NCBI GenBank assembly: GCA_021030915.1
Contig: JAGEMR010000117.1
Span: 1 to 64,000 of the forward strand
From: Astrothelium macrocarpum
Lineage: Eukaryota; Ascomycota; Dothideomycetes; Trypetheliales; Trypetheliaceae
Direction: 5' to 3'
DNA: 64,000 nt
In this document: piece by piece, positions 1-11,304 of the stretch
Layout: the number at the start of each line of letters is the position of its first letter
Position numbering within the stretch: position 1 is the stretch's first letter
Made by a program: the position numbers and the translations under genes
Notes under the pieces: generated by a model
What the model was told of the DNA's origin: nothing
The model's database searches: none
The model's input: only the letters and a program-made list of their open reading frames with translations

Positions 1-545
1 ATATATAAATTGAAATTATATTAAATATTCAATTTTTTTATCATATAAAATTTTTAAAAGATCAAAATATTTTATATTAAAAAATTGAAGGATATATAAT
101 AAATATGAAAATATATAAAAAATAATAATATCCATTTTTTGATAATAATTATCGAATTCAAAAAAATGATAATTATTATATTTATTAAAAATTAAAAATT
201 AATATTTATTGATCGTATAAAATTTTATAAATTTTTTAAAATATTATAATCAATTTAGATTAATTTTATTTATTATTTAATTATTTATATTTAAATGAAT
301 TCGTTAGATAATGAAAAATTCGTTATTTATATATCAAAAAAGAAGATGATATTTATCTTTTATAATAATATATGAAAATAATATTCAATTATTTATATAA
401 ATATTCTGAATTATTGAAATCCATTTTTGATTATCAGATTATTTTATATAAGATCTTCTTTTATAATCTGAAATAATAATAATTTTTATATATAATAATA
501 TTTCTATCAAAAAATCAATTTTATTGAAATTATAAATATCGATAT

Positions 546-924
546 TGTTATGATTCTAGGTATCCTTGGGGCCAAGTCTACTTGGGATCAAGGTGGCTTC
601 TGAAATGAATCGGTAAAGGACTTGAATTAATAAAAAGTAATATGGTTTGATAATTCAAAATTCTACTGAAGACGCTATCAAAGATTAGTTTAGAAAATGG
701 CTTTGAATATAACGAGGCCATAATGATCGTGTTGTATTTTTATATATTTGCAATATTTTCTGGTTCGCAACAGAAATCTTCTGAATCAGAGATTGGCTTT
801 CCTGACTCATAGCATGAGTTTTCTGAATCAGAGATTGGCTCTTCTGGCTCATAACATGAGTTTTTTGAACCAGAGGTTGGGCGGGTACACGGACGTGTAC
901 ACGGCCCTTTCAGTGGTCGTAATA
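546..924 (-). repeat. 3' LTR (left-hand copy)
   Basis: This 379 bp copy aligns end to end without gaps to 6924-7302, and the differences I compared are transitions. On the plus strand it starts TGTTATG and ends TAATA where the partner ends TAACA, so one terminal base has mutated. It carries a roughly 42 bp tandem repeat (about 775-880) and a short perfect palindrome at 885-900. The flanking GATAT at 541-545 is the target-site duplication. Confidence 0.93.
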
Positions 925-941
925 TTATTCCCTCCTTTTCT
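925..941 (-). promoter_or_regulatory. Polypurine tract of the retrotransposon
   Basis: Read on the minus strand, the bases directly before the 3' LTR are a run of A and G containing AAAAGGAGGGAA. That is the position and composition expected for the plus-strand primer of LTR retrotransposons, and it agrees with the minus-strand orientation given by the coding remnants. Confidence 0.7.
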
Positions 942-3479
942 GGCACGTGATCTCATATATTTATATACTAGAATGACGTGTCCCAAGATCATCATAACTC
1001 CTTCTTTTTGTATTTTCAAATTTCGTTTTTCTTATTCTTCTATTCGTTGTATATAACGCCTACTGAAATTATTTTCCGTTTTTCTCGTTATACGTCCTTA
1101 TCGTAACTGTATCCAAAGTGGCCGTTCATATCATCTGATTCAGAATTTGGAGAAATGTACCGAATGTATAAAAAGGGCGATCTCTTATAATCTGATTATT
1201 TCAGACCGGATATTTGAAAAGATCAATATTCAGATGAATTGATTGTGAAATGAAATACAAAAAAGTATCCAGATATAGCAGAAGACTATAACGTGAATAA
1301 TTCGTTTAAATTCGCAGATAAATTTATTACATCAAAAATAATAAAATCTTGTTATTCAAAAGATATAGAATATAAAAGAAATTCGTATTAATAAGATAAC
1401 AAATCTTATATAATGGAACGTGACCGATAAAATTTTCGAAATTCCGGATTTCAATATATCATTTTTAGATTTTTCATTGAATTTTTTGAATAATAATATT
1501 TTAAAAATTATCAATAATTCTTTTAAATAATCGGAAATATTTATTTCAAAAGAAAAAACTGATTTGATTTTTTATATTATATTTCCTTTTTTTTACAGAA
1601 TTTTTTAATTCTTTATTAATAATTTTTTAAATTTTTTAATATTTTTCATATATTTTTTGAATTTAAATATTCTTTTCATTTAATTAAATATAATCTGTCA
1701 TAATAATTAAATATTTTTTTTATTTTAAATTCGTTCTTTTTTTCTGATTTAAAATAAAATATTTTTTGATATAATATCATTATATTTATTAATTAGAATA
1801 AGAATATATAAAATATTAAATAAATTTTAATATCTGATAATAATTTTAATTTAAAATTTATTGATTTTTTTTATTTTTATATCAGAAATGGTCCGATTTT
1901 GATTAATTCCAATTTTTTAAATAATAATTTATTTTTAAGATTTTTGATAAATAAATATATTTTATTTTTTTTTTTTAATTAAAATTTATTTTTTCTGAAA
2001 ATATTGATTTTCATATTTCTGATTAATATCTATTAATTATTTTTTTTGATATTTTTTCATATTTATATCAAAATTTTTAATTTTTATTTTATATTTTATT
2101 ATATTTAATCTAAAAATATTTTCATATTTTATTTAATTCGATTCTCATTATTTTGATTTAAAATATATTCTATTAATATCTTTTATATGATTAATGATAT
2201 TTTTTGATTTAATATTAATTATATCATAAATAATAAAGATATCTAATTATTTTATTGATTATTTATATAATATCTTAAATATTATTCCAGTATCTGATTT
2301 ATATATTCTATCTGACCGTCTATTTTTTTATGATATATCATAGATATTTTCAATTTAATTTCAAATTCATTCAGAATTATTTTCCAATAAATTGATATAA
2401 ATTTTCGATTTTTATTGGATATGATATTTATTGGAATTTTAAAATATTTAATTAATTTTTGGAATAATAATTTAATTATATAAATTATTTTATATATCTT
2501 TTTGAATTATTCAATAATAACGTATTTTATTAATTTATTTATAATAATCATAATTATATTATATTTTAATTCTATTATTGGATTTTTTGATTCCGATAGA
2601 TTTATAATAAAATCCATTATAATCTATTCGAATGATTTATATAATAATTCTATCAATATAATTTTTCCTTTTTTTATTTATATATTATATTTATTTCTTT
2701 GATACGATTTATATCTGATGATATAATTTTGGATATTTTCCTTTATTCTTTTAAAATAACAATTTTATTAAATATTTTTTATAATCTATATAATTTTTGA
2801 ATATTCATAAAATAATCTGTTATAATATTTTTCGATAATTTTTTCGATTTTTTCTGATAAAATTGTGATTTTCTATTTTATTTGCCGATTTTATTTAAAA
2901 ACGGTCAGAATTATATTGATTTTTTTACAATTTTCTAATAATATATCATTTTAATTAATTTAAAAAATCGTTTAATTTTTGACTTTTTTGATCATATAAT
3001 CCGATCTTCGATTTAAAATATCAATTTTAGAATTATTTTTTTCTAATATATATTTGATAATAAATTTATATTATTTTAAAAATTCTGATTATCTGATTTA
3101 TCATCAGTTCAATTATTTTATTATTATAAAATAAATAAAATTCTTATGATTTATAAAAATTTCTAAAAATGATGATTCTTTAATATATATTCTCTAATAT
3201 TATAAAATAATAATTATAATAAAAAATTCCTTATCATGAATATCATAATTTTATTCTAATCCCGAAAATTTTTTTAAATAATATTCTATTGGATATCATT
3301 TTCCATTTTATATTTATTAACGCAGATATATTCCTATTATCAAATCGGATATATTGATTTCAATTTATATTAATTCTAATAATTCGATAATTTTTAATAT
3401 AGGATTTTATAAATAATCTCCTTTGAATATTTTGAATATTTTTTTTTTATTTTTTCTGAAAACGAATATTTTATTAATT

Positions 3480-3960
3480 TTTATCAGTTCCATTAAAGAT
3501 TGCGTCTTAAAGAAATATTTATCAATGAATCTTCTATTATAATTGATGAATTCCAAAAAGAATTGGATATCTTTTACATTTTTTGATTCTGGCCAATCTT
3601 CAACTAATTTGATTTTATTTGAATCAATTCATATAATTCCTATTCTTATGATATAATTTAAAAAATTTATTTTTTTAATCCAGAATTTACATTTCAATAA
3701 TTTCAGCCGTAAATCTCATTTGTCAAATTCCTCAAATATTTATTATATATATTACGTATATTCTTTTTTGATTTTGGAATAAATAAAAATATCATTTAAA
3801 TATGCGATTATAAATTTATTAAAATACGGCCTTAATATATTATTGATGAATATTTGACAATTGGCCGGCACATTTATGAATCCAAATAATATAATAAAAT
3901 ATTCAAAATATCCATATTTTATTCGAAATATTATCTTTCATTTTTCGCCTTCTTTCATTC
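3480..3960 (-). pseudogene. Reverse transcriptase remnant
   Basis: Minus-strand translation of about 3745-3960 gives recognisable RT blocks: a FGF-N-PA segment, then ALR-type spacing, then the catalytic box at 3792-3803, which reads YLND instead of YxDD (one G-to-A change). An in-frame TGA sits where Trp is usual. After a gap with stops, 3482-3604 gives the connection region, with a DWP motif (3587-3595) and a NYNRRFI-like block typical of Ty3/gypsy elements. Multiple stops and the lost catalytic Asp make it inactive. Confidence 0.82.
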
Positions 3961-6090
3961 ATATAAAATTATAGACTTTTAATAGATCTAATTTGATAAA
4001 TCATTATATTTTTGAAAATCTATTTTATAATTTTATAATATTAAATAACGGATATTAATTTTTTATTATTATTTTATTAAATTATTTATAATTAATATAT
4101 AATTATAAATTTCTATCTTTTTTTAATATAAAAAGAACTAGATATTTTATAAATGATTCCGATTTTCTGATAAAATCCTTTTTTAAATTTTTATTTAAAT
4201 ATTCTTTTAATATTTCAAATTCTTTATTGGACAATATATAAATGGATCTGAATATAAGTTATTTTTTTATAAGAAATTTTATTTCATGATTCTACAATTG
4301 ATATTTAAATAATATCTTAATATTTAATTCTTCCTTAAAAAGATATATCCATTTTTTATATTTCAAAAGAATTTCAGAAACGATTGGGATTATTCCTAAA
4401 TTATTAATCTTTTAATCTCCTTATTTTATAAGAATGCCTATTATACCCGAGATTCCTTTTATAAGAATTTCGTTTTTTAAAATGATTTATATAAAATAAT
4501 TATCCGTCTCATCTTTCACTATAATCGAATACGAAGATATTGATATAATCCTATAATTATATCTATTCATTTCCAATATCCCATTCTTCCAATTAATTAT
4601 TGGATTATATTATTATAATTAAAATAATTCTAATATGATATCGTACCTGATTATGATAATGATATCGAACGTGATTTTTTCGGTATATCCTATAACAATC
4701 ATAAATATTAATCAAATTTTTTTTAAAATTTCACCGATTTCTGGCATTTTTTTTTCTATCATTACACATATTACGTATTTTTGGTCTTTTGATTTGATTA
4801 ATAAATTCAATAAATTTTGAAATATTTTAAATATGAAATTCCCATTTATTTCTGAATCGATTAATATTTTAATCTTTTTCTTCTTTTCCAATATTATTAT
4901 AATATATAATAAATGATTGGATATCTGAATAACGTTTAAATCTATATACGCATTTTATATATAAAATCTAAATCTTTTTCCTATAATAAATATACTTTTA
5001 TCACGACCTATTTAATAAATATGGACGGATATTATACTATTTCATAATCATTATAATATGAATAATTTTTCCTATTTTTATAGAATCGTTCATTGATCAA
5101 TATATATTCCCCTTTTTATTTTCGATGAATAAAATAAGTAATAAAATTATAATTTTTCTAAAATTATTATTCATATTATTTTAATTTTTTTATTACGTGA
5201 ATTTTATAATTCTCATTCATATATTGATAATAATATATTTTTCTATGATTTAGATATTCTCTATTTATGATTAATTCTTTTTGGAAATAATCTTTAATTC
5301 AATAATTATAAATAAATTATATCAATAAATCCATTTAAAAATATTTTATATTTCTTTTAAATAATAACGTATTTATGGATATAATTTTTTCTATTTTATC
5401 ATTTATAAATTTGTCTTTTTATTATTAATTATATATATATCTTTTATAATTTTTATTATAATATTATCATCATTATATCTTTTAATATTTAAAATGTTAT
5501 AAATTCTACGTATTAATGATATTATTTTATTAAATATTTTTTTTTATTTTTCGATATTTCTGATATTCAGATAATTAATATTTCTAATTTTGATATTCTT
5601 CTGATAGAATTAATCATTTATAATTCAGATTGATTATATCAAATGAAATATTCTTTTATATTTCAAAATTTTCCGATAATAATTCTATTAAAATTCCAAA
5701 TTATTTTCTGAAAATTTATATTATAATAATATATATTAAATAATTAGATATTATATATAATCTGGCCATAAAATGATCTTTATGATTCGATTATTTTAAT
5801 ATTTCTCTGATATATTATTAGAATATAAATTCGGTCATTAGATATTTTTTTATAATTTGATTTATTTATTGATTTAATCGTATAATATATTTTTATATTC
5901 TTTTTCAGATTTTTTATATATTTTCTGATATCAGAGATAGATTATTCTTCCCATCATCGTTCTATTGATCGAATTATCATTCATTTTTTTTATCAGATAT
6001 TTTTTAAATGATCCCTTCAATTAAAATTTTTTCATCCGAATAATCTACGAAGATCATATTTATTTCCTTTTTCATAATCGCGATTTCTCA

Positions 6091-6342
6091 TTATATTATA
6101 TTGGATTTGGACCGGTAATTCTTTACGAAATATTCCTTTTTTTTATAAGAATAATATTTTTTATCCTTGGATCCCTTCTTCAGACGGATATTACCCTTTT
6201 TTTCTTTTCCGACAAAATTAAAATCCATTGGATCACCGTAATTATTATTCTGAATTCGTAAATTTCCCCATCCAATGGTCAATTTCCGGCCTTTTCTTTT
6301 TTTTAAAATTCTCATATATAATTTATCGTCTAATTCAATCAT
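6091..6342 (-). pseudogene. gag/nucleocapsid remnant with ruined CCHC zinc knuckle
   Basis: A short open segment of 83 codons carries a gag-like GDPMD motif (residues 36-40) followed by a basic stretch. Tyrosines at residues 63, 66, 71 and 76 have exactly the spacing of a retroviral-type CCHC knuckle (x2, x4, x4), so all three cysteines and the histidine appear as Tyr. Cys to Tyr is a G-to-A change and His to Tyr a C-to-T change, as RIP would produce. The segment is not functional. Its start codon is arbitrary. Confidence 0.75.
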
Positions 6343-6923
6343 TATTTTTATTAATTATAATAGAATATTTATGATATCTGCGTAACGCATTAATTCATTC
6401 TTGGTATTATTTTTAAATTTTTTATAAAATATAAAACGGAATATTTTATCATTCTATTTAATTTATTAAATATATTTCTGGAATCTGATTATATAATCTA
6501 TTATTGAAATCTTTTATTTAATATTTAGAATTATTTATTCAATTATTATTTATTGATTGGATATTTTGAATATTTTAATAATTTTTTTTTTAAATATACC
6601 AAAATTTTAAAATATATTATTAATTATTTAATCTTCGGCCCCTATTATATAATTAATAAAATATAATCAGATCCAATAAAATATTCTTTTTTTTATAAAT
6701 ATAATTATAAAAAAAGATTGATTATTTATTATAATATTTTCAAATATAAAATATAATTAAATAATATTAAATCAATCTTCCATTTTAAAATTATTTTTAT
6801 AAAAATTGTCAGATTTTTTAATTTTTCCGTCAAATCATGACGTGAATCGGTTTCCTCTAATCTGGAATAAATCATCGCCATTTTACGATTATTTTTATTA
6901 ATTTATTTTAAAGATATTCAATA

Positions 6924-7302
6924 TATTATAATTTTAGATATTCTTAGGATCAAATTTATTTGGGATTAAAATGACTTCTGAAATGAATCGATAAAGAATT
7001 TGAATTAACAAAAAATAATATGATTTGATAATTCAAAATTCTATTAAAAACGTTATCAAAAATTAATTTAAAAAATGATTTTGAATACAATGAGGTTATA
7101 ATGATCGTATTGTATTCTTATATATTTGTAATATTTCCTGGTTCGTAACAGAAGTCTTCTGAGTCAGAGGTTGGCTTTCCTGGCTTATAGTATGAGCTTT
7201 CTGAGCCAGAGATTGGCTCTCCTGACTCATAGTATGAGCTTTCTGAGCCAGAGGTTGGGCGGGTACACGGACGTGTACACGGCCCTCTCAGTGGTCGTAA
7301 CA
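6924..7302 (-). repeat. 5' LTR (right-hand copy)
   Basis: This is the partner of 546-924 with identical length. Its left half is more AT-shifted than the other LTR, while its right half is less so, so each copy mutated independently. It contains the same roughly 42 bp tandem units (about 7155-7255) and the same palindrome at 7263-7278. The following GATAT (7303-7307) completes the target-site duplication. Confidence 0.93.
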
Positions 7303-7307
7303 GATAT

Positions 7308-8030
7308 TGATAATTTCATATTTATTGATTATATTATATATAAAATTAAATCAGTTTTATATAATTATAAAATTTTTAATTAATATTTTTTAATAATCAA
7401 TTTTTTATTAAAATTATATTTTAAATAATGATTATCGTTATATAAAATTTATAATTCATTAAAATCTGATATATGATATATTTTAAATTTCGCGTAAATA
7501 ATTAATCATATTTTATATATCATTTTATTTAAATAAAAAATCGTGATTGATTAAATTTATAATACGATTCAGAATTTTTTTTTTAATTTTAATGAAATTC
7601 ATTGAATTGATTAAAATATTATATCATGATTATTAATTATTATATCGAATAATTAATATCATATAAAAAATTTTATAAATTTGAACAATCTTTTATACGT
7701 TAAATTTTTGATCTTTTTTTAAAATTTCGAAAATCATAATCATTCTATTCTTTTTAGAAGATATTTCCATTTCTATATATAAAGAAAAGTCGCGTCAAAA
7801 AGAAAAGTTCGTACAAATGCGGAACGGTGTTCCGCTCGCTATGTTGTTCCGCTCGCTATGCAGATACGTTACAATTCAATCAATTCAAATTTATGAATAA
7901 TGGATCGTATTAATTCTAATTAGAATAATCAAACAAAAAATAACGTTTGAATTAGAATAATTTGAATAATCCATTCATTATTATCCTATTTACGGATTAT
8001 TCATTATTATCCAATTCATTAATCCTTCCG
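7308..8030. other. AT-rich flank with a small GC-bearing repeat patch
   Basis: AT-rich sequence without genes. Around 7819-7860 lies a non-AT patch: an inverted repeat GCGGAAC/GTTCCGC (7819-7825, 7829-7835) overlapping a tandem pair of the 15-mer GTTCCGCTCGCTATG (7829-7843, 7846-7860). Between about 7890 and 8025 there are imperfect repeats built from ATGAATAAT- and AATTCTAATT-like words. This may be the end of another degraded element, but I could not identify it. Confidence 0.6.
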
Positions 8031-9491
8031 ATGTCTGGGCCAGAGACTGAGGCTGCTACACTCAAAGGATCGCCCATCGGGGCATCAAATCGTCCAGTCA
8101 GGAGGAAGCAGCTTGTTCTCCTCAAGTGACAGCTAGCATGTGGGCTATGGGCACACAATTTGGTATTCGTTAAAGTTTAACTTGTATACAGAATCTTGCA
8201 AGAGCGAAAACGAAATAGAAAAGGATTTTTAATGCAGCCTTCTTTGCATTGCCGTCCGAAGACATCACCGAAGGGTTACTAGTGCTGCGCGAGGCAGACA
8301 CCAGGGCGTTTTTCTACTCTCCATCGTCGCCATCATCAATTGGCTGGCGCCAGCAAAGAAGTCACGGCGATGGGGAAATTCCATTGGATACAGTGATCGA
8401 ATCACAAGCTCTCATGCAAAATACGCATGCGAGATGACGTTGCGAGTGTGTATAGGGAGCTGTTGTCTTCAAAATAGCAGTTTGACGTCTGACCTTGCGC
8501 GCAGATCATCGGCAGAAAGTTTCTGTCCGCCTTAAGAGCCTTGATCGGTTCTTTCCCCGCCCTGTACACCATGTCTTCAAATACGGCCAATACGCGCCGT
8601 CTGTGGACGAGCCTCCAGGTGAAACGGGCGGCGAGCCCAGGAATGAACCAATGCCTAGTATGATAGATCTGACAAAGTAAACTGGTGCAAAATTTGGCAA
8701 TCCCGTTAACTGTACGCCTAATCTGAGATTCGCACAGGTTTACCAGGCACAACAAAACAGTGGCCAGTGTTACCGGGCTGCATCTCAAGAGAGACATGTA
8801 GCCTTTTGAAATGGCATGAAGAATAAAAAACCCTATGACGCCGCAACAACACGAACCGCAACACGAAAGGAAAAAAAGAACAATTCTATGCCGCGATTGA
8901 AAGCACCCTTTCCCCAGGATTCCAATGCTGCTCAAGATTCTCATAAAGCAAATGCGAGGGGAGCGAATGCAGTGGGAGCAAAATCCAACAAAAACGGAAA
9001 AGGATAGAAGGGTGGAAACTGAAAGAAAACATCTAAAAAGAGTTGGATAAAATGGCATCGTCTGCCACTCGAGACAAGGATACAACTAGAATTGATGAGG
9101 AAATTGGAGATAGCTCCGAAATAGTTAAGAGGTTCATACAACACGTCACTTTCTATTCATGGCATATTTTGCTTTGCACAGATTGCATACTGCATTATGA
9201 CACGATAGTCTCATATGAATCGAAACATGATTGATTGGTGGACCTGTTTTCACAATCACTCAGCCATTTGTCTGGGCATTCATAAGTAATTATAGCTATG
9301 CGCCCAATGCTACACTGGCGACTTGCCCACATTTAGAAAATATACGCTGACGGTATTTTTGTTAGATTTATAGAGCGCTCGTCTTCGTTTTTAGACCAGG
9401 AGCTTCCTCGGTCAAAAGGTGGGCTTGCAGAACGTATCGCACAAGATAAGTGAATGCTAGAGAACATGGATACAGTACATCTCAACAGATC
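8031..9491. other. Intergenic interval beside the AT-rich block
   Basis: Normal composition begins here. Apart from the weak minus-strand ORF at 8402-9058 I see no supported gene. The right-hand part (about 9240-9491) is the downstream region of the chitin-deacetylase-like gene. Confidence 0.5.
8402..9058 (-). CDS. Hypothetical hydrophobic Cys-rich ORF at isochore edge
   Basis: This single open frame of 218 codons from an ATG at 9058 is long for chance but matches no family I recognise. It has three hydrophobic stretches (about residues 10-30, 60-85 and 95-110), which could be membrane segments, many cysteines, and a charged C-terminal third. Shorter open frames exist on the opposite strand, so direction is uncertain. 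It lies about 370 bp from the AT-rich block. It may be a fast-evolving gene, a gene fragment or a chance ORF. Confidence 0.25.
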   Translation of the reverse strand: MPFYPTLFRCFLSVSTLLSFSVFVGFCSHCIRSPRICFMRILSSIGILGKGCFQSRHRIVLFFLSCCGSCCCGVIGFFILHAISKGYMSLLRCSPVTLATVLLCLVNLCESQIRRTVNGIAKFCTSLLCQIYHTRHWFIPGLAARFTWRLVHRRRVLAVFEDMVYRAGKEPIKALKADRNFLPMICAQGQTSNCYFEDNSSLYTLATSSRMRILHESL

Positions 9492-10388
9492 TCAAAAACG
9501 CGATCGCCGCCGAGAACCCAGTGAAAGGCCATCACAATTCCAGCTTGAGTCCCGTGTGCCTTGGGGTCCAGTGACTGCATAAGGATTGAAGTTAAGTCCG
9601 CCAGAAACTGTGTGTATGTCGGCTGGAGTGTAGCCGTTATCCTTGACTATCTCGATGGCAGCGGGAAAGAGCTCATCCGGCGTGGTAGCGATGTTTTCAT
9701 GCATGAGTATTGTGGCTTTCTGAGGTGGTCGAAGGCTTCGGAGAATATTTTCACTCTCTGGGACAGACGCACCCATGCTATCTCCTGTATCAGTGGTCCA
9801 ATGCACAATGACTTTTTGGTGTCGCTCATTAATATATTTGATAACTTTGCGGTTGACCTCGCCATACGGGGCACGAATGCAGTTAGGAACGACTCCAAGA
9901 ATTTTCCAGAGCGCAGTGTCAACTAATTCAATCTGTTTGTCAATCTGCTCGTTGGTCATTTGGGTAAGATGGGGGTGAGTCGCCGTGTGCGAGCAAATCT
10001 CCATACCCTTGCTAAAGGCGTAACGAAGATCAGAGACATGCTTCTCGTCGTAGATACACCCTTGATTGACGACATTAACAAAGAAAGTGACCTTGAAGCC
10101 ACCAGCGACAGCTGCATCAACGACTTTCCGCGTGTAATCGGATGGTCCATCGTCAAAGGTAAAAAGCAGACAGTGGGGAGTACTGCAGCGTGATTGTAAG
10201 CCGCTGAGATCATTAGGGATACCACCTGCGGATGTGTCCTGAATGTTGAATGTTTTGTATTCATTTGGATCCATCTTTGCGAGATCATCTTTAATTGCTT
10301 TAGCAAGGGGAGGTGTAGGTTCGCTCTGGGCAAAAATGGCTAGATCGCACAAGAGAATTAGTGCGGAGATAATTTGTGGAAAAATCAT
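9492..10388 (-). CDS. Secreted polysaccharide deacetylase (CE4, chitin-deacetylase type)
   Basis: A 298-residue intronless protein that should remove N-acetyl groups from chitin or related polymers outside the cell. Residues 1-22 form a signal peptide. The NodB/CE4 motifs are in order: TFDDGP at 77-82 (catalytic base and metal Asp), SHTATHPH at 133-140 (metal-binding His pair), RAPYG at 172-176, a TDTGDS stretch near 199-204 and LMHE at 228-231 (catalytic His). All key residues are present, so it should be active. No chitin-binding module is attached. The C-terminus ends in a basic run after a lone Cys. Such enzymes remodel the wall or hide chitin from hosts; which polymer is used here is not visible. 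The start ATG directly precedes the signal peptide. Confidence 0.9.
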   Translation of the reverse strand: MIFPQIISALILLCDLAIFAQSEPTPPLAKAIKDDLAKMDPNEYKTFNIQDTSAGGIPNDLSGLQSRCSTPHCLLFTFDDGPSDYTRKVVDAAVAGGFKVTFFVNVVNQGCIYDEKHVSDLRYAFSKGMEICSHTATHPHLTQMTNEQIDKQIELVDTALWKILGVVPNCIRAPYGEVNRKVIKYINERHQKVIVHWTTDTGDSMGASVPESENILRSLRPPQKATILMHENIATTPDELFPAAIEIVKDNGYTPADIHTVSGGLNFNPYAVTGPQGTRDSSWNCDGLSLGSRRRSRF

Positions 10389-11304
10389 TACGCATGAATT
10401 TGTAAATATGAGGTTGTCGCAGAATATTCATAGCAATAACAGCACGAATTTGCAATTCAGATGCTTAGCTTTTAAGTAGTAAACAGCAGACTGGAAGCTC
10501 CAAAGGACCAGCGGTGACGTTGTCTTCTGGTAGGATCGTCCGCTTGAAGGGGAGGAACAATTTTGCTTTCGCAACGAAAGTTCACGGTTGACACAAATTT
10601 CAGACGCTTGGTCCGTACAGAATAAGAGGTTTACACATCATCTAGACTGATGTCACTGAAAATCTTCTTTAGTAGTGGCAGTATTGGGCGCTGTTGAGGC
10701 CACGCGGAGATTTTCTTCGGTGCATCGGCATGCATAAACAGTACTCGGCATTTCCGTGAACACGCAAATGCCATCCGACCGTTCTTTTGCCCTGACACTG
10801 GCGTAAGAGTGCGCTCTTTACTCGATCGATCACGGTCTTGGGAGGCAAATATAGTCAGGCGAGACAGGTACGCGCAACGGGCGGAGGGTATCCAATGAGG
10901 TCATGCCTTGGCAGACGTATCGCGTTTGGCGCTGGTCTTTGCTCCTCGTATAGCTGCAATAGGAATTATAAAAGGGGCTTTGACACCATACGCTCTTTGA
11001 TTAGTTTTCATGTTGTTCGGTGTAGTCACCTGGGAAGTTCGCTGGCCGAAGCCGTTCTACACAGAGCGAAAGGGAAAGTCTTAGGTAAGCACGTAACCTT
11101 TATTCAGCACCCTTCAACGCTCTTGGATGCCCGCCAAAGGTTGACAGCATGTCACTGGTATGGAAAGCTAACAAGTAGAATTTACCGTTTTGAGAGTAAA
11201 CATCCGAACTTTTAGCGAGCGTGTCATCGTAATGGTAGTTTCAATCGTAGGCGCAGGCATCTCGTCTCAAGTCTTCCATTGCACTCAAGGACTTTCCTAA
11301 TAAA
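10389..11304. other. Intergenic region with a TATA-like site
   Basis: About 0.9 kb between the deacetylase start and the 3' end of the kinase-family gene. A TATAAAAG element lies near 10974 on the plus strand, but the first ATG after it opens only a short frame. A 125-codon plus-strand frame (10838-11215) is within chance length and has no recognisable motif. The left part must contain the deacetylase promoter. Confidence 0.5.

Larger units (their letters stand above)
546..7302 (-). mobile_element. RIP-inactivated Ty3/gypsy-type LTR retrotransposon
   Basis: Two direct 379 bp LTRs (546-924 and 6924-7302) bound a 6.76 kb element and are flanked on both sides by the 5 bp duplication GATAT (541-545 and 7303-7307). 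Coding remnants read on the minus strand, so the 5' LTR is the right-hand copy. In order they are a gag segment with a relic CCHC zinc knuckle (6115-6156), reverse transcriptase (about 3745-3960, catalytic box at 3792-3803) and the RT connection region (about 3482-3604). A purine-rich tract lies at 925-941 (minus strand) next to the 3' LTR. The gag-RT order with typical Ty3/gypsy RT blocks supports the class. Numerous stops show that it is dead. I could not place protease, integrase or the primer-binding site with confidence. Confidence 0.93.
1..8030. other. AT-rich isochore (RIP-degraded block)
   Basis: The stretch is almost entirely A and T, with stop codons in every frame and no intact gene. 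It encloses one mutated LTR retrotransposon (546-7302); the flanks 1-540 and 7308-8030 are equally AT-rich, so the element sits in older degraded sequence. The two LTR copies differ by transitions (C/T, G/A), which is the signature of repeat-induced point mutation in ascomycetes. The transition to ordinary gene-bearing sequence near 8030 is abrupt. That this is RIP rather than other deamination is inferred from the pattern. Confidence 0.9.

Noticed and set aside
1..540. Possible telomere-proximal end
   Set aside because: No TTAGGG-type repeats; the AT-rich sequence simply continues to the window edge.
748..1056. Open frame with repeated LNQRL-type words
   Set aside because: It is the tandem repeat of the retrotransposon LTR read in one frame; the other LTR gives the same pattern (7171-7383). 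Not a gene.
10838..11215. 125-codon plus-strand frame near a TATA-like site
   Set aside because: Within chance length, no motif, and the TATA box lies inside it rather than upstream.
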